A DNA stretch of 64,000 nucleotides from Vibrio ponticus (GTDB lineage Bacteria; Pseudomonadota; Gammaproteobacteria; Enterobacterales; Vibrionaceae): the NCBI RefSeq assembly GCF_009938225.1, contig NZ_AP019657.1:62001-126000 (forward strand), written 5' to 3'. The position numbers were made by a program, and so were the translations under genes. Under the pieces are notes generated by a model. The model was not told where the DNA came from. It searched no databases and was given only the letters and a program-made list of their open reading frames with translations. Of this stretch, positions 28,477-38,266 are shown in pieces. The first letter of the stretch is position 1; each line of letters begins with the position of its first letter.

Positions 28477-29412
28477 ATGAAAGTAGCCGTAATAGGTGCC
28501 GCTGGTGGCATCGGACAAGCCCTAGCCCTACTACTTAAAAATCGCCTTCCTGCAGGCTCAGATTTAGCTCTTTATGATATCGCGCCAGTGACACCTGGTG
28601 TTGCTGCGGATCTTAGCCATATCCCAACTCCAGTATCGATCAAAGGTTATGCCGGCGAAGATCCTACGCCTGCGCTTGAAGGCGCTGATGTGGTTCTTAT
28701 CTCGGCAGGTGTTGCGCGTAAACCGGGTATGGATCGTGCGGATCTTTTCAACGTCAATGCGGGTATCGTTAAGTCGCTAGCGGAAAAAATTGCGGTTGTA
28801 TGTCCAACAGCATGTATCGGTATCATCACTAACCCTGTAAATACTACAGTACCAATCGCGGCTGAAGTATTAAAAAATGCAGGTGTTTATGACAAGCGCA
28901 AACTATTCGGCGTGACAACCCTTGATGTGATCCGTTCTGAAACTTTTGTTGCTGAGCTAAAAGATAAAGATCCAGGCGATGTACGTGTGCCTGTGATTGG
29001 TGGTCACTCTGGTGTGACAATTCTACCGCTACTTTCTCAAGTTGAAGGTGTAGAGTTTACGGCTGAAGAAGTAGAAGCGCTAACCAAACGTATTCAAAAC
29101 GCAGGTACTGAAGTGGTTGAAGCGAAAGCGGGCGGCGGTTCTGCAACGCTATCTATGGGTCAAGCTGCTTGTCGCTTTGGTCTAGCACTGGTTCGCGCGC
29201 TGCAAGGTGAAGAAGGCGTGGTTGAGTGTGCTTACGTAGAAGGTGCTGGTGAACATGCGCCATTCTTCGCTCAACCAGTGAAGCTAGGTAAAGACGGTGT
29301 TGAAGAAGTACTGAGCTACGGTGAGCTGAGCGCTTACGAAAAAGCGGCACTTGATGGCATGCTAGAAACACTAAGTGGCGATATTCAAGTGGGTGTCGAT
29401 TTCGTTAAGTAA
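28477..29412 (+). CDS. mdh: malate dehydrogenase
   Basis: 311 residues, the usual gammaproteobacterial length. NAD-dependent interconversion of malate and oxaloacetate in the TCA cycle. Seen: the NAD-binding glycine motif [20 protein letters not shown], the arginine-rich substrate loop around [28 protein letters not shown], and the catalytic histidine in [15 protein letters not shown]. Start chosen at 28477, eight bases after a strong ribosome binding site; the frame is open further upstream but lacks a start with initiation signals. A strong terminator follows. Confidence 0.98.
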   Translation: MKVAVIGAAGGIGQALALLLKNRLPAGSDLALYDIAPVTPGVAADLSHIPTPVSIKGYAGEDPTPALEGADVVLISAGVARKPGMDRADLFNVNAGIVKSLAEKIAVVCPTACIGIITNPVNTTVPIAAEVLKNAGVYDKRKLFGVTTLDVIRSETFVAELKDKDPGDVRVPVIGGHSGVTILPLLSQVEGVEFTAEEVEALTKRIQNAGTEVVEAKAGGGSATLSMGQAACRFGLALVRALQGEEGVVECAYVEGAGEHAPFFAQPVKLGKDGVEEVLSYGELSAYEKAALDGMLETLSGDIQVGVDFVK

Positions 29413-29435
29413 TTTGACGTCGCTGAGCTGATAGT

Positions 29436-29464
29436 AAAAAGCCGATAGAGATATCGGCTTTTTT
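29436..29464 (+). terminator. terminator after mdh
   Basis: AAAAAGCCGATA, loop GAGA, TATCGGCTTTTTT: perfect stem with T run. Confidence 0.9.
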
Positions 29465-29519
29465 GATCTTTGCCCAAATACGTGCCGTACTTAAACCGAG
29501 GTTTCACAGGAGATGCGAT

Positions 29520-29711
29520 ATGGAACTTTCTGAGTTAAGACGAGGTATGCTAGTTGAGAGCGCTCAAGGTAGCGGCAAAGTGTTGGTGATTGATGAAGTG
29601 ACACAATCGGTGTTGATTGAAAATCAGCAGAGTCATGAGCAATTCGCGGTGGGTGTCGAGGAAATCGTCGATGATCCTCAACTGCATCTAGGTTGCGATA
29701 AATATTACTAA
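29520..29711 (+). CDS. small conserved-type protein, possible SH3/KOW-like barrel
   Basis: 63 residues from ATG 29520, preceded by CAGGAG at the correct distance. Acidic and soluble, with no signal peptide. The pattern LRRGMLVESAQGSGKVLVID, then VLIENQQ and QFAVGVEEIVDD, alternates short strands with Gly turns like a small SH3, Tudor or KOW-type barrel, and recalls the N-terminal region of RapA ([13 protein letters not shown]). I do not recognise a named family. It has its own place between the mdh terminator and a bidirectional terminator shared with ispB. A ribosome binding site, good codon use and clean boundaries support a real gene. Confidence 0.7.
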   Translation: MELSELRRGMLVESAQGSGKVLVIDEVTQSVLIENQQSHEQFAVGVEEIVDDPQLHLGCDKYY

Positions 29712-29726
29712 GCGTATGAGATAGAG

Positions 29727-29756
29727 AAAAGGCAAGCCAATTGGCTTGCCTTTTTT
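29727..29756. terminator. bidirectional terminator between the small gene and ispB
   Basis: AAAAGGCAAGCC, loop AATT, GGCTTGCCTTTTTT: perfect stem with A run before and T run after, serving both convergent genes. Confidence 0.9.
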
Positions 29757-29774
29757 AGTAATTTGAGTGAGAGC

Positions 29775-30746
29775 TTACTTGCTACGATGCACTGACAAGT
29801 GGGCTAGGGTAATCAATGCCTGCTTGTATTCAGAATCAGGCAAGATAGCGAGTTCGGCAATCGCTTTGTCAGCTTCTTCAACAGCCTTCGCACGGGTGTA
29901 CTCTAAAGATCCTGTTTGATCCATGGTTTGCAAAATCTCTTCTAAACGATCCATGCCGTTGGCTTTTTCGATCGCTTCACGGATCATTGCTGCCTGTTCT
30001 GCGTTGCCATGTTGCATCGCATGCAGCAATGGCAAGGTTGGTTTGCCTTCAGCAAGGTCATCACCAACGTTTTTACCCATCTCTTCGCCGTCAGCAGTGT
30101 AATCCATCACGTCGTCAATCAACTGGAAGGCAGTACCAAGGTATTTACCGTAGTTCTGCATGGCTAATTCAACTTCGGCAGAAGAGTCGGTTAGAATCGC
30201 TCCGATTTGCGTCGCCGCTTCGAATAAGCGTGCAGTCTTAGAGTAGATCACCTGCATGTAGCTTTCTTCGGTAGTATCAGGGTCGTTACAGTTCATTAAC
30301 TGCAATACTTCACCTTCAGCGATCACGTTTACCGCATCACTCATCAGCTTAAGAATTTTCAGTGAGCCGAGCTCAGTCATCATTTGAAATGAGCGGGTGT
30401 AGATAAAGTCACCAACTAATACGCTGGCGGCATTACCAAATGCTGCGTTAGCGGTCGCTTTGCCACGGCGCATATCAGATTCATCCACAACATCATCGTG
30501 CAACAGAGTTGCTGTGTGGATGAATTCAATAAAGGCTGCCGCGGTCGTGTGTGCATTACCTTGATAACCAAGCGCACGAGCTGTCAGTACCGCTAAGAGT
30601 GGGCGTATGCGTTTGCCGCCGCCACTGACGATATAGAAACCAAGTTGGTTAATTAGTGATACATCAGAGTTTAGCTGGGCTTGAATAGTTTCGTTCACTT
30701 TTGCCATGTCGTCGGCAGTAAGCGCTTGGATAGCTTTAAAATCCAT
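29775..30746 (-). CDS. ispB: octaprenyl diphosphate synthase
   Basis: 323 residues from ATG 30746. Makes the C40 side chain of ubiquinone and menaquinone by adding isopentenyl diphosphate units. Both aspartate-rich motifs are visible: DDVVD at about 84-88 and DDVMD in QLIDDVMDYT. GGGKRIRPLL is the family's N-terminal signature. Divergent from rplU, the same arrangement as in E. coli. A longer frame to 30812 lacks supporting initiation signals. Confidence 0.96.
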   Translation of the reverse strand: MDFKAIQALTADDMAKVNETIQAQLNSDVSLINQLGFYIVSGGGKRIRPLLAVLTARALGYQGNAHTTAAAFIEFIHTATLLHDDVVDESDMRRGKATANAAFGNAASVLVGDFIYTRSFQMMTELGSLKILKLMSDAVNVIAEGEVLQLMNCNDPDTTEESYMQVIYSKTARLFEAATQIGAILTDSSAEVELAMQNYGKYLGTAFQLIDDVMDYTADGEEMGKNVGDDLAEGKPTLPLLHAMQHGNAEQAAMIREAIEKANGMDRLEEILQTMDQTGSLEYTRAKAVEEADKAIAELAILPDSEYKQALITLAHLSVHRSK

Positions 30747-30903
30747 TGTAATTCCGGCTGAGGTTAGAACCTGTCTGGTATTTATATCTAAATTGTTAAC
30801 TGAATAATACACTAAAAAACGTTGATAAATACATGCTTTAAGGGCATGATCTCGGCACTTTTAATTGGCGACTAGCTTTTCGCCAATTTTTTCAAAATAT
30901 GGC

Positions 30904-30932
30904 TTGTCATAGTGGCATTCATTCTGTAGAAT
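30904..30932 (+). promoter_or_regulatory. promoter for rplU-rpmA
   Basis: TTGTCA, a 17-base spacer, TAGAAT: good sigma-70 hexamers with ideal spacing, 80 bp before the rplU start. The spacer and position fit a strong ribosomal protein promoter. Confidence 0.7.
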
Positions 30933-31012
30933 CTGCGCCCTATTGATGATTAGTTTAGCGCACACCCTAGCTCATTATGTATGCAGGCTGTGCGGAAAAA
31001 GCGGAGTAAAAT

Positions 31013-31324
31013 ATGTACGCTGTTTTCCAATCTGGTGGTAAACAACACCGTGTAAGCGAAGGTCAAACTCTTCGTTTAGAAAAATTAGACGTTGAAACTG
31101 GCGCAACTGTAGAATTTGATAAAGTTCTTCTTGTTGCTAACGGTGAAAACATTCACGTTGGTGCACCTCTTGTTGAGGGTGGCAAAGTTGTAGCTGAAGT
31201 TGTACAACACGGTCGTGGCGATAAAGTTAAAATCGTTAAATTCCGTCGTCGTAAGCACTCTCGTAAGCAGCAAGGTCACCGTCAGTGGTTCACTGAAGTG
31301 AAAATCACTGCAATCAACGCTTAA
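31013..31324 (+). CDS. rplU: 50S ribosomal protein L21
   Basis: 103 residues, exact family length. [18 protein letters not shown] at the start and [19 protein letters not shown] in the basic C-terminal half identify L21, which binds 23S rRNA. First gene of the rplU-rpmA operon, with rpmA 21 bp downstream. Confidence 0.98.
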   Translation: MYAVFQSGGKQHRVSEGQTLRLEKLDVETGATVEFDKVLLVANGENIHVGAPLVEGGKVVAEVVQHGRGDKVKIVKFRRRKHSRKQQGHRQWFTEVKITAINA

Positions 31325-31345
31325 TCGAATTAGGAGAGCTTAACA

Positions 31346-31606
31346 ATGGCACACAAAAAAGCTGGTGGTTCTACTCGTAACGGCCGCGATTCAGAAAGCA
31401 AACGCCTAGGTGTTAAACGTTTCGGTGGCGAATCTGTTCTTGCAGGTAACATCATCGTTCGTCAACGTGGTACTAAGTTCCACGCTGGTAACAATGTAGG
31501 CCTTGGTAAAGACCACACTCTATTCGCTCTAACTGACGGTAAAGTTAAGTTTGAAGTGAAAGGTCCTAAAAACCGTAAATTCGTAAGCATCGAATCTGCT
31601 GAATAA
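31346..31606 (+). CDS. rpmA: 50S ribosomal protein L27
   Basis: 86 residues. [20 protein letters not shown] is the L27 signature; the N-terminal arm reaches the peptidyl transferase centre. The family-typical [12 protein letters not shown] is also present. Followed by a strong terminator that separates it from obgE. Confidence 0.98.
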   Translation: MAHKKAGGSTRNGRDSESKRLGVKRFGGESVLAGNIIVRQRGTKFHAGNNVGLGKDHTLFALTDGKVKFEVKGPKNRKFVSIESAE

Positions 31607-31650
31607 TCAGATTCTTAGCTTAGAACTAGGTTTCTAGCTGAATTTAAAAG

Positions 31651-31678
31651 CCCTGCCGATTCGGCGGGGTTTTTTATT
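31651..31678 (+). terminator. terminator after rpmA
   Basis: CCCTGCCG, loop ATT, CGGCGGGG, then TTTTTT; one G-U pair in a GC-rich stem. Confidence 0.88.
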
Positions 31679-31689
31679 TTTAGCAAGGG

Positions 31690-31747
31690 CAAATAACCAG
31701 AGGCTTTTAGTTTTTATAGCTGAACAGAGAAAACCTCTCGTTATTTG
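31690..31747. other. inverted repeat upstream of obgE
   Basis: CAAATAAC-C-AGAGG (31690-31703) and CCTCT-C-GTTATTTG (31734-31747) are inverted copies with a single C/C mismatch, separated by 30 bases. The whole gap between rpmA and obgE is 272 bp and holds no gene. Could be an extended hairpin in the obgE leader or an operator. Confidence 0.45.
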
Positions 31748-31875
31748 GTCCAAAGTAGGCGACCCAAGATCTCAGGTGATCGATCTGTATATGGGATCTG
31801 CTAGAATTTATATCATTGTCAATTAGCTCGAATGAGCCTTGTAAGTGATATTGCAACGCACACAATGCGGAGTAA

Positions 31876-33054
<1,179 letters not shown>

Positions 33055-33070
33055 TCCTTATATCGAATTG

Positions 33071-33098
33071 AAAGCCGCAATTTATTTGCGGCTTTTTT
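33071..33098 (+). terminator. terminator after obgE
   Basis: AAAGCCGCAA, loop TTTA, TTGCGGCTTTTTT: perfect stem with T run. Confidence 0.9.
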
Positions 33099-33204
33099 AC
33101 GTCTAAAAACAAATCTGGTCTGAAATCAAAGTTATTTGCGTGATTTTTGGTCACAATGTCATCCCTTCAAGGAAGTGTGTGATTTAGGGAGTAGTTAAAT
33201 CAGT

Positions 33205-33972
33205 ATGGATACCAAGCAAAGAGCGGTTTCCCGCTTAATTGCACAAGCTGGTCAAATGCTGCTTGCTCATGGAGCAGAAAGTGCATTGGTTGGCAGCATC
33301 ATGGAACGAATTGGTCTTGCCTGTGGCATGGATGAAGTTGAAGTATCGCTTTCAGCAAGCTCATTAGTCGTGACGACCGTTAATCGTGGACATTGTATTA
33401 CCACGGCGAGGCGTTGCGCTGACCGTGGCATCAACATGCGTGTCGTCACTCAAGTACAGCGCATCTGTATTATGCTGGAGCGTGGGATCATTGATGAATA
33501 TCTTGCCCAGCATAAGATCAATCAGATCAGCCCGGAGCGTTATAATCGGTGGTTAGTGATGGTGATGATTGGTCTATCTTGTGCCGCATTTGCTCGCCTA
33601 GCGGGCGGTGACTGGGCAGTATTTGCCATGACTTTCCTTGCTTCTGCTGTGGGGATGACTGTACGTCAAGAGATTGGTCATCGTCATTTCAATCCTCTGC
33701 TTAACTTTGCTGTGACGGCTTTTGTCACCACGGCTATTTCTGTACAAGCCTATATCTACAATATCGGTAATTTACCTACGCTGGTGATGGCATCGTCAGT
33801 TTTGATGTTGGTACCAGGGGTGCCATTAATTAACTGTGTCGCCGATATGCTCAAAGGCTACGTCAATATGGGGATTGCTCGCTTTGTTATGGCGAGCCTG
33901 CTGACGCTTGCGACTTGTCTTGGCATTATTGCCGCCATGAGTGTTTTTGATGTGTGGGGGTGGCTATTATGA
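33205..33972 (+). CDS. yjjP: YjjP, N-terminal half of a ThrE-type exporter
   Basis: 255 residues. The cytoplasmic N-terminal region (about 1-115, with LLAHGAESALVGSIMERIG and the SSLVVT and RGITTARR-like stretch) is the DUF1212/ThrE domain; five hydrophobic helices follow (about 115-255). In E. coli YjjP and YjjB together export succinate; in Corynebacterium the fused ThrE exports threonine and serine. Here the two halves are separate genes joined by an ATGA overlap, so they are co-translated. Confidence 0.88.
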   Translation: MDTKQRAVSRLIAQAGQMLLAHGAESALVGSIMERIGLACGMDEVEVSLSASSLVVTTVNRGHCITTARRCADRGINMRVVTQVQRICIMLERGIIDEYLAQHKINQISPERYNRWLVMVMIGLSCAAFARLAGGDWAVFAMTFLASAVGMTVRQEIGHRHFNPLLNFAVTAFVTTAISVQAYIYNIGNLPTLVMASSVLMLVPGVPLINCVADMLKGYVNMGIARFVMASLLTLATCLGIIAAMSVFDVWGWLL

Positions 33973-34442
33973 GTTTCTTCGAACTGCTGTTTGGTTTACT
34001 CAATGACATGTTCTTTGCCGCGATTCCCGCGGTTGGCTTTGCCTTAGTGTTTAATGTGCCAGTGAAAGCACTGAAGTATTGCGCATTGGGCGGAGCGATA
34101 GGTCATGGTTCACGCTATCTAATGATGCATTTTGGAGTCCCGATTGAATGGGCGACTTTCTTTGCCGCGACTTTTGTTGGCATGATTGGCGTGCATTGGT
34201 CGCATAAACTGTTAGCGCACCCGAAAGTCTTCACCGTGGCATCATTGATTCCGATGGTTCCGGGGGTGTTTGCCTTTAAAGCCATGATCGCGCTAGTGGA
34301 GCTCAACCACCGTGGTTTTGAACCACAGTTACTAGAAATGCTGGCGACTAACTTTTTGAAAGCGATGTTTATTATCGCCGGTCTTGCTGTTGGCTTAGCG
34401 ATGCCAGGCTTGTTATTCTATCGCCGTCGCCCAATTGTTTAA
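33969..34442 (+). CDS. yjjB: YjjB, C-terminal half of a ThrE-type exporter
   Basis: 157 residues from ATG 33969, overlapping yjjP by four bases. Four or five hydrophobic helices with the DUF3815 pattern, including PMVPGVFAFKAM, which repeats the PGVPLINC-type motif of YjjP and shows that the two halves are related. Partner subunit of YjjP in an inner-membrane exporter; dicarboxylate or amino acid substrate by family. Followed 57 bp later by folA. Confidence 0.87.
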   Translation: MSFFELLFGLLNDMFFAAIPAVGFALVFNVPVKALKYCALGGAIGHGSRYLMMHFGVPIEWATFFAATFVGMIGVHWSHKLLAHPKVFTVASLIPMVPGVFAFKAMIALVELNHRGFEPQLLEMLATNFLKAMFIIAGLAVGLAMPGLLFYRRRPIV

Positions 34443-34499
34443 ACGCACAGGCACCCACTCCTTTTACAGAAAGTTAGGCTCAACAAATAGGATAGCTGA

Positions 34500-34982
34500 A
34501 TGATTATTAGCATGATTGCCGCGATGGCAGACGCGCGTATTATTGGTAAAGACAATCAAATGCCATGGCACTTGCCAGCAGATTTTGCTTGGTTTAAGCG
34601 CTGCACGCTAGGCAAACCAGTGATCATGGGACGTAAGACTTATGAATCTATTGGCCGACCGCTGCCTGGTCGTCAGAATATCGTGATTAGCCGTGATGAC
34701 ACGCTTCGCATTGAAGGCGTTGAAACCGCGACGTCGATTGAGCAGGCGTTAAAGGTTGCTGGAGATGTGGAAGAAGTGATGATCATTGGTGGTGGTGCGA
34801 TCTACGCGGCGTGCCTGCCTCTTGCGACTCGTCTCTACATCACCCATATCGATGCAAAGATTGAGGGTGACACCCAATTCCCTGCATGGGATGAAAGCTT
34901 TGTTGAGAGCCATTCAGAGCACTACAGTGCCGATGAGAAGAACGCTTACGATATGCGTTTTACGGTTTTGGATAGAGAGTAG
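34500..34982 (+). CDS. folA: dihydrofolate reductase
   Basis: 160 residues, the usual chromosomal length. Reduces dihydrofolate to tetrahydrofolate with NADPH; target of trimethoprim. Visible are MIISMIAAMADARIIGKDN, PWHLPADFAWFK with the catalytic Asp28 (Asp27 in E. coli), GRKTYESIG, and the GGGAIY cofactor segment. Convergent with apaH; the gap is filled by a repeat mosaic. Confidence 0.97.
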   Translation: MIISMIAAMADARIIGKDNQMPWHLPADFAWFKRCTLGKPVIMGRKTYESIGRPLPGRQNIVISRDDTLRIEGVETATSIEQALKVAGDVEEVMIIGGGAIYAACLPLATRLYITHIDAKIEGDTQFPAWDESFVESHSEHYSADEKNAYDMRFTVLDRE

Positions 34983-35178
34983 GGCGCGAAGCGTAGCTTC
35001 GCTTTGTATGGAACGCTTCGCTGACGGATGTGAGAACACTGCGTTTACGGAAAGTAAATCGGAGCTTCACTATTAGATACGGGACAGTTTAGTTACTCAG
35101 AAACTGTGAGATGTTGATATCGCGAGTTCCCTCGCGATTCCGTTGTCCGTAGCATTGCGTTCCATAATCCATGCGTTA
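34983..35178. repeat. REP-like repeat mosaic B between folA and apaH
   Basis: Begins with a perfect hairpin GCGAAGC-GTA-GCTTCGC (34986-35002) right after the folA stop. Then come GGAACGCTTCGCT (35010-35022) followed by GACGGA, a partial unit TGCGTTTACGGA, two further hairpins (ACAGTTT/AAACTGT and ATCGCGAG/CTCGCGAT), and an inverted unit ATTCCGTTGTCCGTAGCATT plus GCGTTCCATAAT (35137-35168). It ends at the apaH stop. Same design as 19189-19413 and 62729-62899. Confidence 0.72.
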
Positions 35179-35985
35179 CTATGCTAACGCCGGTTGAGTA
35201 AAAAACTGTTTGTCTTCCCAACGCAACATGGTGAGTGAGCCACCCCAGACGCAGCCAGTGTCTAAGCCTATCTCTTGGTCACTTTGATGCCCTTCAAGTG
35301 CCGCCCAGTGACCAAAGATCACCGCTTTATCTAATCGGATTCGGCTTGGTAGTTCAAACCATGGCACAAGCTCATCACCCTCGATTTCTTGTGGTGGTAA
35401 TTTGCAATCCATATCGAGTCGAGCATCGGCAAAGCAGAAACGCATACGGGTAAAAGCGTTGATGATATAACGGTAGCGCTCAATACCCTCCAGCTTGTTA
35501 TCCCATAAGTCCGGTTGATTGGCGTACATGTTTTCAATTAACCAAGTCCAATCGTGGCTTTGTAGGATTTGCTCTACCTCTTTTGCATTTGCTCTCGCGG
35601 TGGCTAAATTCCATTGAGGAGAGATGCCAGCGTGACTCATCACGAATTCTTCATGTTCTGCCATTAACGGCTGGTGACGCAGCCATGTCAAAAGCTCATC
35701 TTTATCTTCAGCGGCAAAAATCGGCGCGGTTTGATCTTTGTCTTTTACGCGATGAATTCCAAGGGAAACCGCGAGCAAATGTAAGTCATGGTTGCCGAGT
35801 ACCACTCTCGCGCTATCACCGAGTTGTTTAACAAAACGGAGTGTTTCTAGTGATTTAGGACCACGAGCGACTAAGTCACCTGCGAGCCAGAGCTGATCTT
35901 GAGTTGGGTTGAACTGCACGGTGTTAAGTAGCTGCTTGAGTTCATCAAAGCAGCCCTGTATATCGCCAACGATATATGTTGCCAC
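35179..35985 (-). CDS. apaH: bis(5'-nucleosyl)-tetraphosphatase, symmetrical (ApaH)
   Basis: 268 residues. Splits Ap4A into two ADP and removes Np4 caps from RNA. Metallophosphatase motifs: [16 protein letters not shown] (GDxxG), [11 protein letters not shown] (GDxVxRG) and [10 protein letters not shown] (GNHD). Starts nine bases after apaG; both lie downstream of rsmA, the classical surA-pdxA-rsmA-apaG-apaH order. Confidence 0.97.
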   Translation of the reverse strand: MATYIVGDIQGCFDELKQLLNTVQFNPTQDQLWLAGDLVARGPKSLETLRFVKQLGDSARVVLGNHDLHLLAVSLGIHRVKDKDQTAPIFAAEDKDELLTWLRHQPLMAEHEEFVMSHAGISPQWNLATARANAKEVEQILQSHDWTWLIENMYANQPDLWDNKLEGIERYRYIINAFTRMRFCFADARLDMDCKLPPQEIEGDELVPWFELPSRIRLDKAVIFGHWAALEGHQSDQEIGLDTGCVWGGSLTMLRWEDKQFFTQPALA

Positions 35986-35994
35986 AGCGTTTTC

Positions 35995-36375
35995 CTAGTT
36001 TAAGACATTGGGGATAGCGAGACGAAATGGCTCGATTTCAGCGTGGAATTGCTGTCCTTTCGCATCCAGCATGATGTACTGACCTTGCATCACTCCGACA
36101 GGCGTTTCAATCGCCGTGCCGCTGGTGTAGGTATACTCGTCATTACCTGCAATAAAAGGTTGTTGCCCAACCACACCTTCGCCTTCAACCGTGACTTGTT
36201 TGCCGTTGGCATCAGTAATCAGCCAGCGACGAGCAATTAGCTGTACGGTTTCAGTGCTGAGGTTTTTGATAGTAATGAGATAGGCAAAGATATAGCGTTT
36301 TGCCGCAGGATCGGATTGTTCCGCGATATAGCGGGTATGAACTTGGACTTTAATACAAGGTTGAGAGACATCCAT
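35995..36375 (-). CDS. apaG: ApaG domain protein
   Basis: 126 residues, normal ApaG length. Immunoglobulin-like fold with the family's [25 protein letters not shown] and [11 protein letters not shown] stretches. Biochemical role in bacteria is not settled; it is nearly always encoded with apaH. A ribosome binding site AGGAG lies upstream. Here apaG is separated from rsmA by a terminator and a long palindrome, so apaG-apaH may be expressed partly independently. Confidence 0.95.
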   Translation of the reverse strand: MDVSQPCIKVQVHTRYIAEQSDPAAKRYIFAYLITIKNLSTETVQLIARRWLITDANGKQVTVEGEGVVGQQPFIAGNDEYTYTSGTAIETPVGVMQGQYIMLDAKGQQFHAEIEPFRLAIPNVLN

Positions 36376-36389
36376 ATAAGCTCCTCGTA

Positions 36390-36430
36390 TATACTCAAGT
36401 GACCTCGCACCTTGAGGTTACTTGAGTATA
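36390..36430. other. 41-bp near-perfect palindrome upstream of apaG
   Basis: TATACTCAAGT (36390-36400) and ACTTGAGTATA (36420-36430) are perfect 11-bp inverted arms; inside them ACCTC and GAGGT pair further, leaving a seven-base loop and one G-T pair. On the minus strand this is a 17-bp hairpin just upstream of the apaG ribosome binding site. It lacks a T run and differs from the rsmA terminator next to it. Confidence 0.6.
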
Positions 36431-36432
36431 GC

Positions 36433-36461
36433 CAAACAAAAGGGCGCGAGTGCGCCCTTAA
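36433..36461 (-). terminator. terminator after rsmA
   Basis: AAGGGCGC, loop ACTC, GCGCCCTT, then TTGTTT on the minus strand. Four bases after the rsmA stop. Confidence 0.8.
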
Positions 36462-36464
36462 AGA

Positions 36465-37280
36465 TTATGCTTGATGACTGCTGTTTGCATCTAACCAGTT
36501 CGCCATGGCAACAAATTGCTCTAGCATTAGGTTTTCTGGACGCATAGCTGGGTTTACACCTAGCTCTTCCAGAGTTTCAGCACTCATCAGTGCCTTGTAG
36601 CAGTTACGCACGGTTTTACGGCGTTGGTTGAAGCCCTCACGACATACACGCTCAAGCCATTTTAGGCTTGTCGCTGGATGCGGAAGAGTTTCGTAAGGTA
36701 CTAGACGTACAACCGCAGAGTCCACTTTCGGTGGCGGAACAAATGCCGTTGGCGGTACTTCTAGTACAGGTACAACTTTACAGTAGTACTGCGCCATTAC
36801 CGTTAGGCGACCATAAGCTTTGCTGCCAGGACCTGCTGCTAGACGGTTTACCACTTCTTTTTGCAGCATAAAGTGCATGTCTTGAATATCCGCGTGGAAT
36901 TCAAATAAGTGGAACATTAACGGCGTAGAAATATTGTACGGAAGGTTACCGAAAATACGCAGTTTGTTGTTTGGTTTTACCAATTGCGTGAAGTCGAAGC
37001 GCATTGCATCGCCTTCGTGGATAGTCAATTTATCCGCCAGTTCCGGGTGATTACGCAGACGCTCTGCTAGATCACGGTCAAGTTCGATAACAGTAAACTT
37101 ATCAACTTCGCGACCTACAGGCTCGGTAATTGCACCTAGACCCGGACCGATCTCCACTAGGTTCTGACCCGGTCTTGGGTTGATGGCTGAAACAATACCA
37201 TCAATGATATATGGATCGTTTAGGAAGTTTTGACCAAAACGTTTACGCGCTTTGTGCCCTAGATGGACATCATTTCTCAT
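36465..37280 (-). CDS. rsmA: 16S rRNA adenine dimethyltransferase RsmA (KsgA)
   Basis: 271 residues. Dimethylates A1518 and A1519 of 16S rRNA during 30S assembly. Motifs: [21 protein letters not shown] motif [15 protein letters not shown], and the catalytic [11 protein letters not shown]. Overlaps the end of pdxA by four bases (ATGA), so it is coupled to it. Confidence 0.97.
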   Translation of the reverse strand: MRNDVHLGHKARKRFGQNFLNDPYIIDGIVSAINPRPGQNLVEIGPGLGAITEPVGREVDKFTVIELDRDLAERLRNHPELADKLTIHEGDAMRFDFTQLVKPNNKLRIFGNLPYNISTPLMFHLFEFHADIQDMHFMLQKEVVNRLAAGPGSKAYGRLTVMAQYYCKVVPVLEVPPTAFVPPPKVDSAVVRLVPYETLPHPATSLKWLERVCREGFNQRRKTVRNCYKALMSAETLEELGVNPAMRPENLMLEQFVAMANWLDANSSHQA

Positions 37281-38266
37281 TGTTTCTTCTCTACTAAATC
37301 TATTGCGTGCGCCAATGCTGTTCGGAAGCTCCCTGTATCTGCTGAACCCGTGCCAGCAAGATCAAGTGCTGTACCGTGGTCCACCGATGTCCGAATAAAT
37401 GGTAGGCCGAGCGTGATATTCACTGAGCGACCAAATCCTTTGTATTTTAGCACGGGAAGTACTTGGTCGTGATACATACCAAGAACCGCATCCGCATCTT
37501 GTAAATACTTTTCGTTAAAGATGGTGTCAGCGGGAAGTGGACCAATCAGGTTAATACCTTTTTCCTGTTTGATACGCTCTAAAGTTGGCGTAATCGTCTC
37601 TATTTCTTCTCTGCCTAAACAGCCATCTTCCCCAGCGTGAGGATTAAGCCCGCAAACATAGATGTTTGGCTGACGAATAGCAAATTTTTCTACCAAATCG
37701 GTATGCAAAATATCGATGATTTTTTCTAAGCGTTCTGCTGTTACCGCTTTTGATACGTAAGCCAGTGGAATGTGGGTCGTGACCAGTGCAACACGTAAAC
37801 CTTCAGTTGCCAGCATCATAACCACCAGTGGTGTATTAGATTTTTCAGCGAAAAACTCAGTATGCCCACTAAAGGCAACCCCGGCACGGTTGATCACACC
37901 TTTATGCACTGGACCGGTGACGACCGCATCGAATTCGCCAGCCATACAACCGTTGGCAGCACGCTCAAGAGTTTGCAGCACGTAGTGACCATTTGCTTCA
38001 TCCAGCTGACCAGCAGTTACACTAGTTGCTGAGGGAATATGATCAACAATTAGCGAGCCAGCTTGCTGTTTGGTAGCTGGTTGAGATGCATCGTAATCAT
38101 GCAGAGTGACTTCGATACCAAGCTGCTCCGCACGTTGGGCTAACATAGTTTTGTCGGCACAGACTACAATTTGATGATCCCAGCCCTCTTTAGAGAGGGC
38201 GAGGACTAAATCAGGACCGATACCCGCAGGTTCACCTGCGGTTACCACGATACGCTTAATTGCCAT
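37277..38266 (-). CDS. pdxA: 4-hydroxythreonine-4-phosphate dehydrogenase
   Basis: 329 residues, usual length. NAD-dependent step in pyridoxal phosphate synthesis. Family signatures: [16 protein letters not shown] at the start, [25 protein letters not shown], and [21 protein letters not shown] with metal-binding His/Asp residues. Overlaps surA by 11 bp at its start and rsmA by four at its end. Confidence 0.97.
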   Translation of the reverse strand: MAIKRIVVTAGEPAGIGPDLVLALSKEGWDHQIVVCADKTMLAQRAEQLGIEVTLHDYDASQPATKQQAGSLIVDHIPSATSVTAGQLDEANGHYVLQTLERAANGCMAGEFDAVVTGPVHKGVINRAGVAFSGHTEFFAEKSNTPLVVMMLATEGLRVALVTTHIPLAYVSKAVTAERLEKIIDILHTDLVEKFAIRQPNIYVCGLNPHAGEDGCLGREEIETITPTLERIKQEKGINLIGPLPADTIFNEKYLQDADAVLGMYHDQVLPVLKYKGFGRSVNITLGLPFIRTSVDHGTALDLAGTGSADTGSFRTALAHAIDLVEKKQ

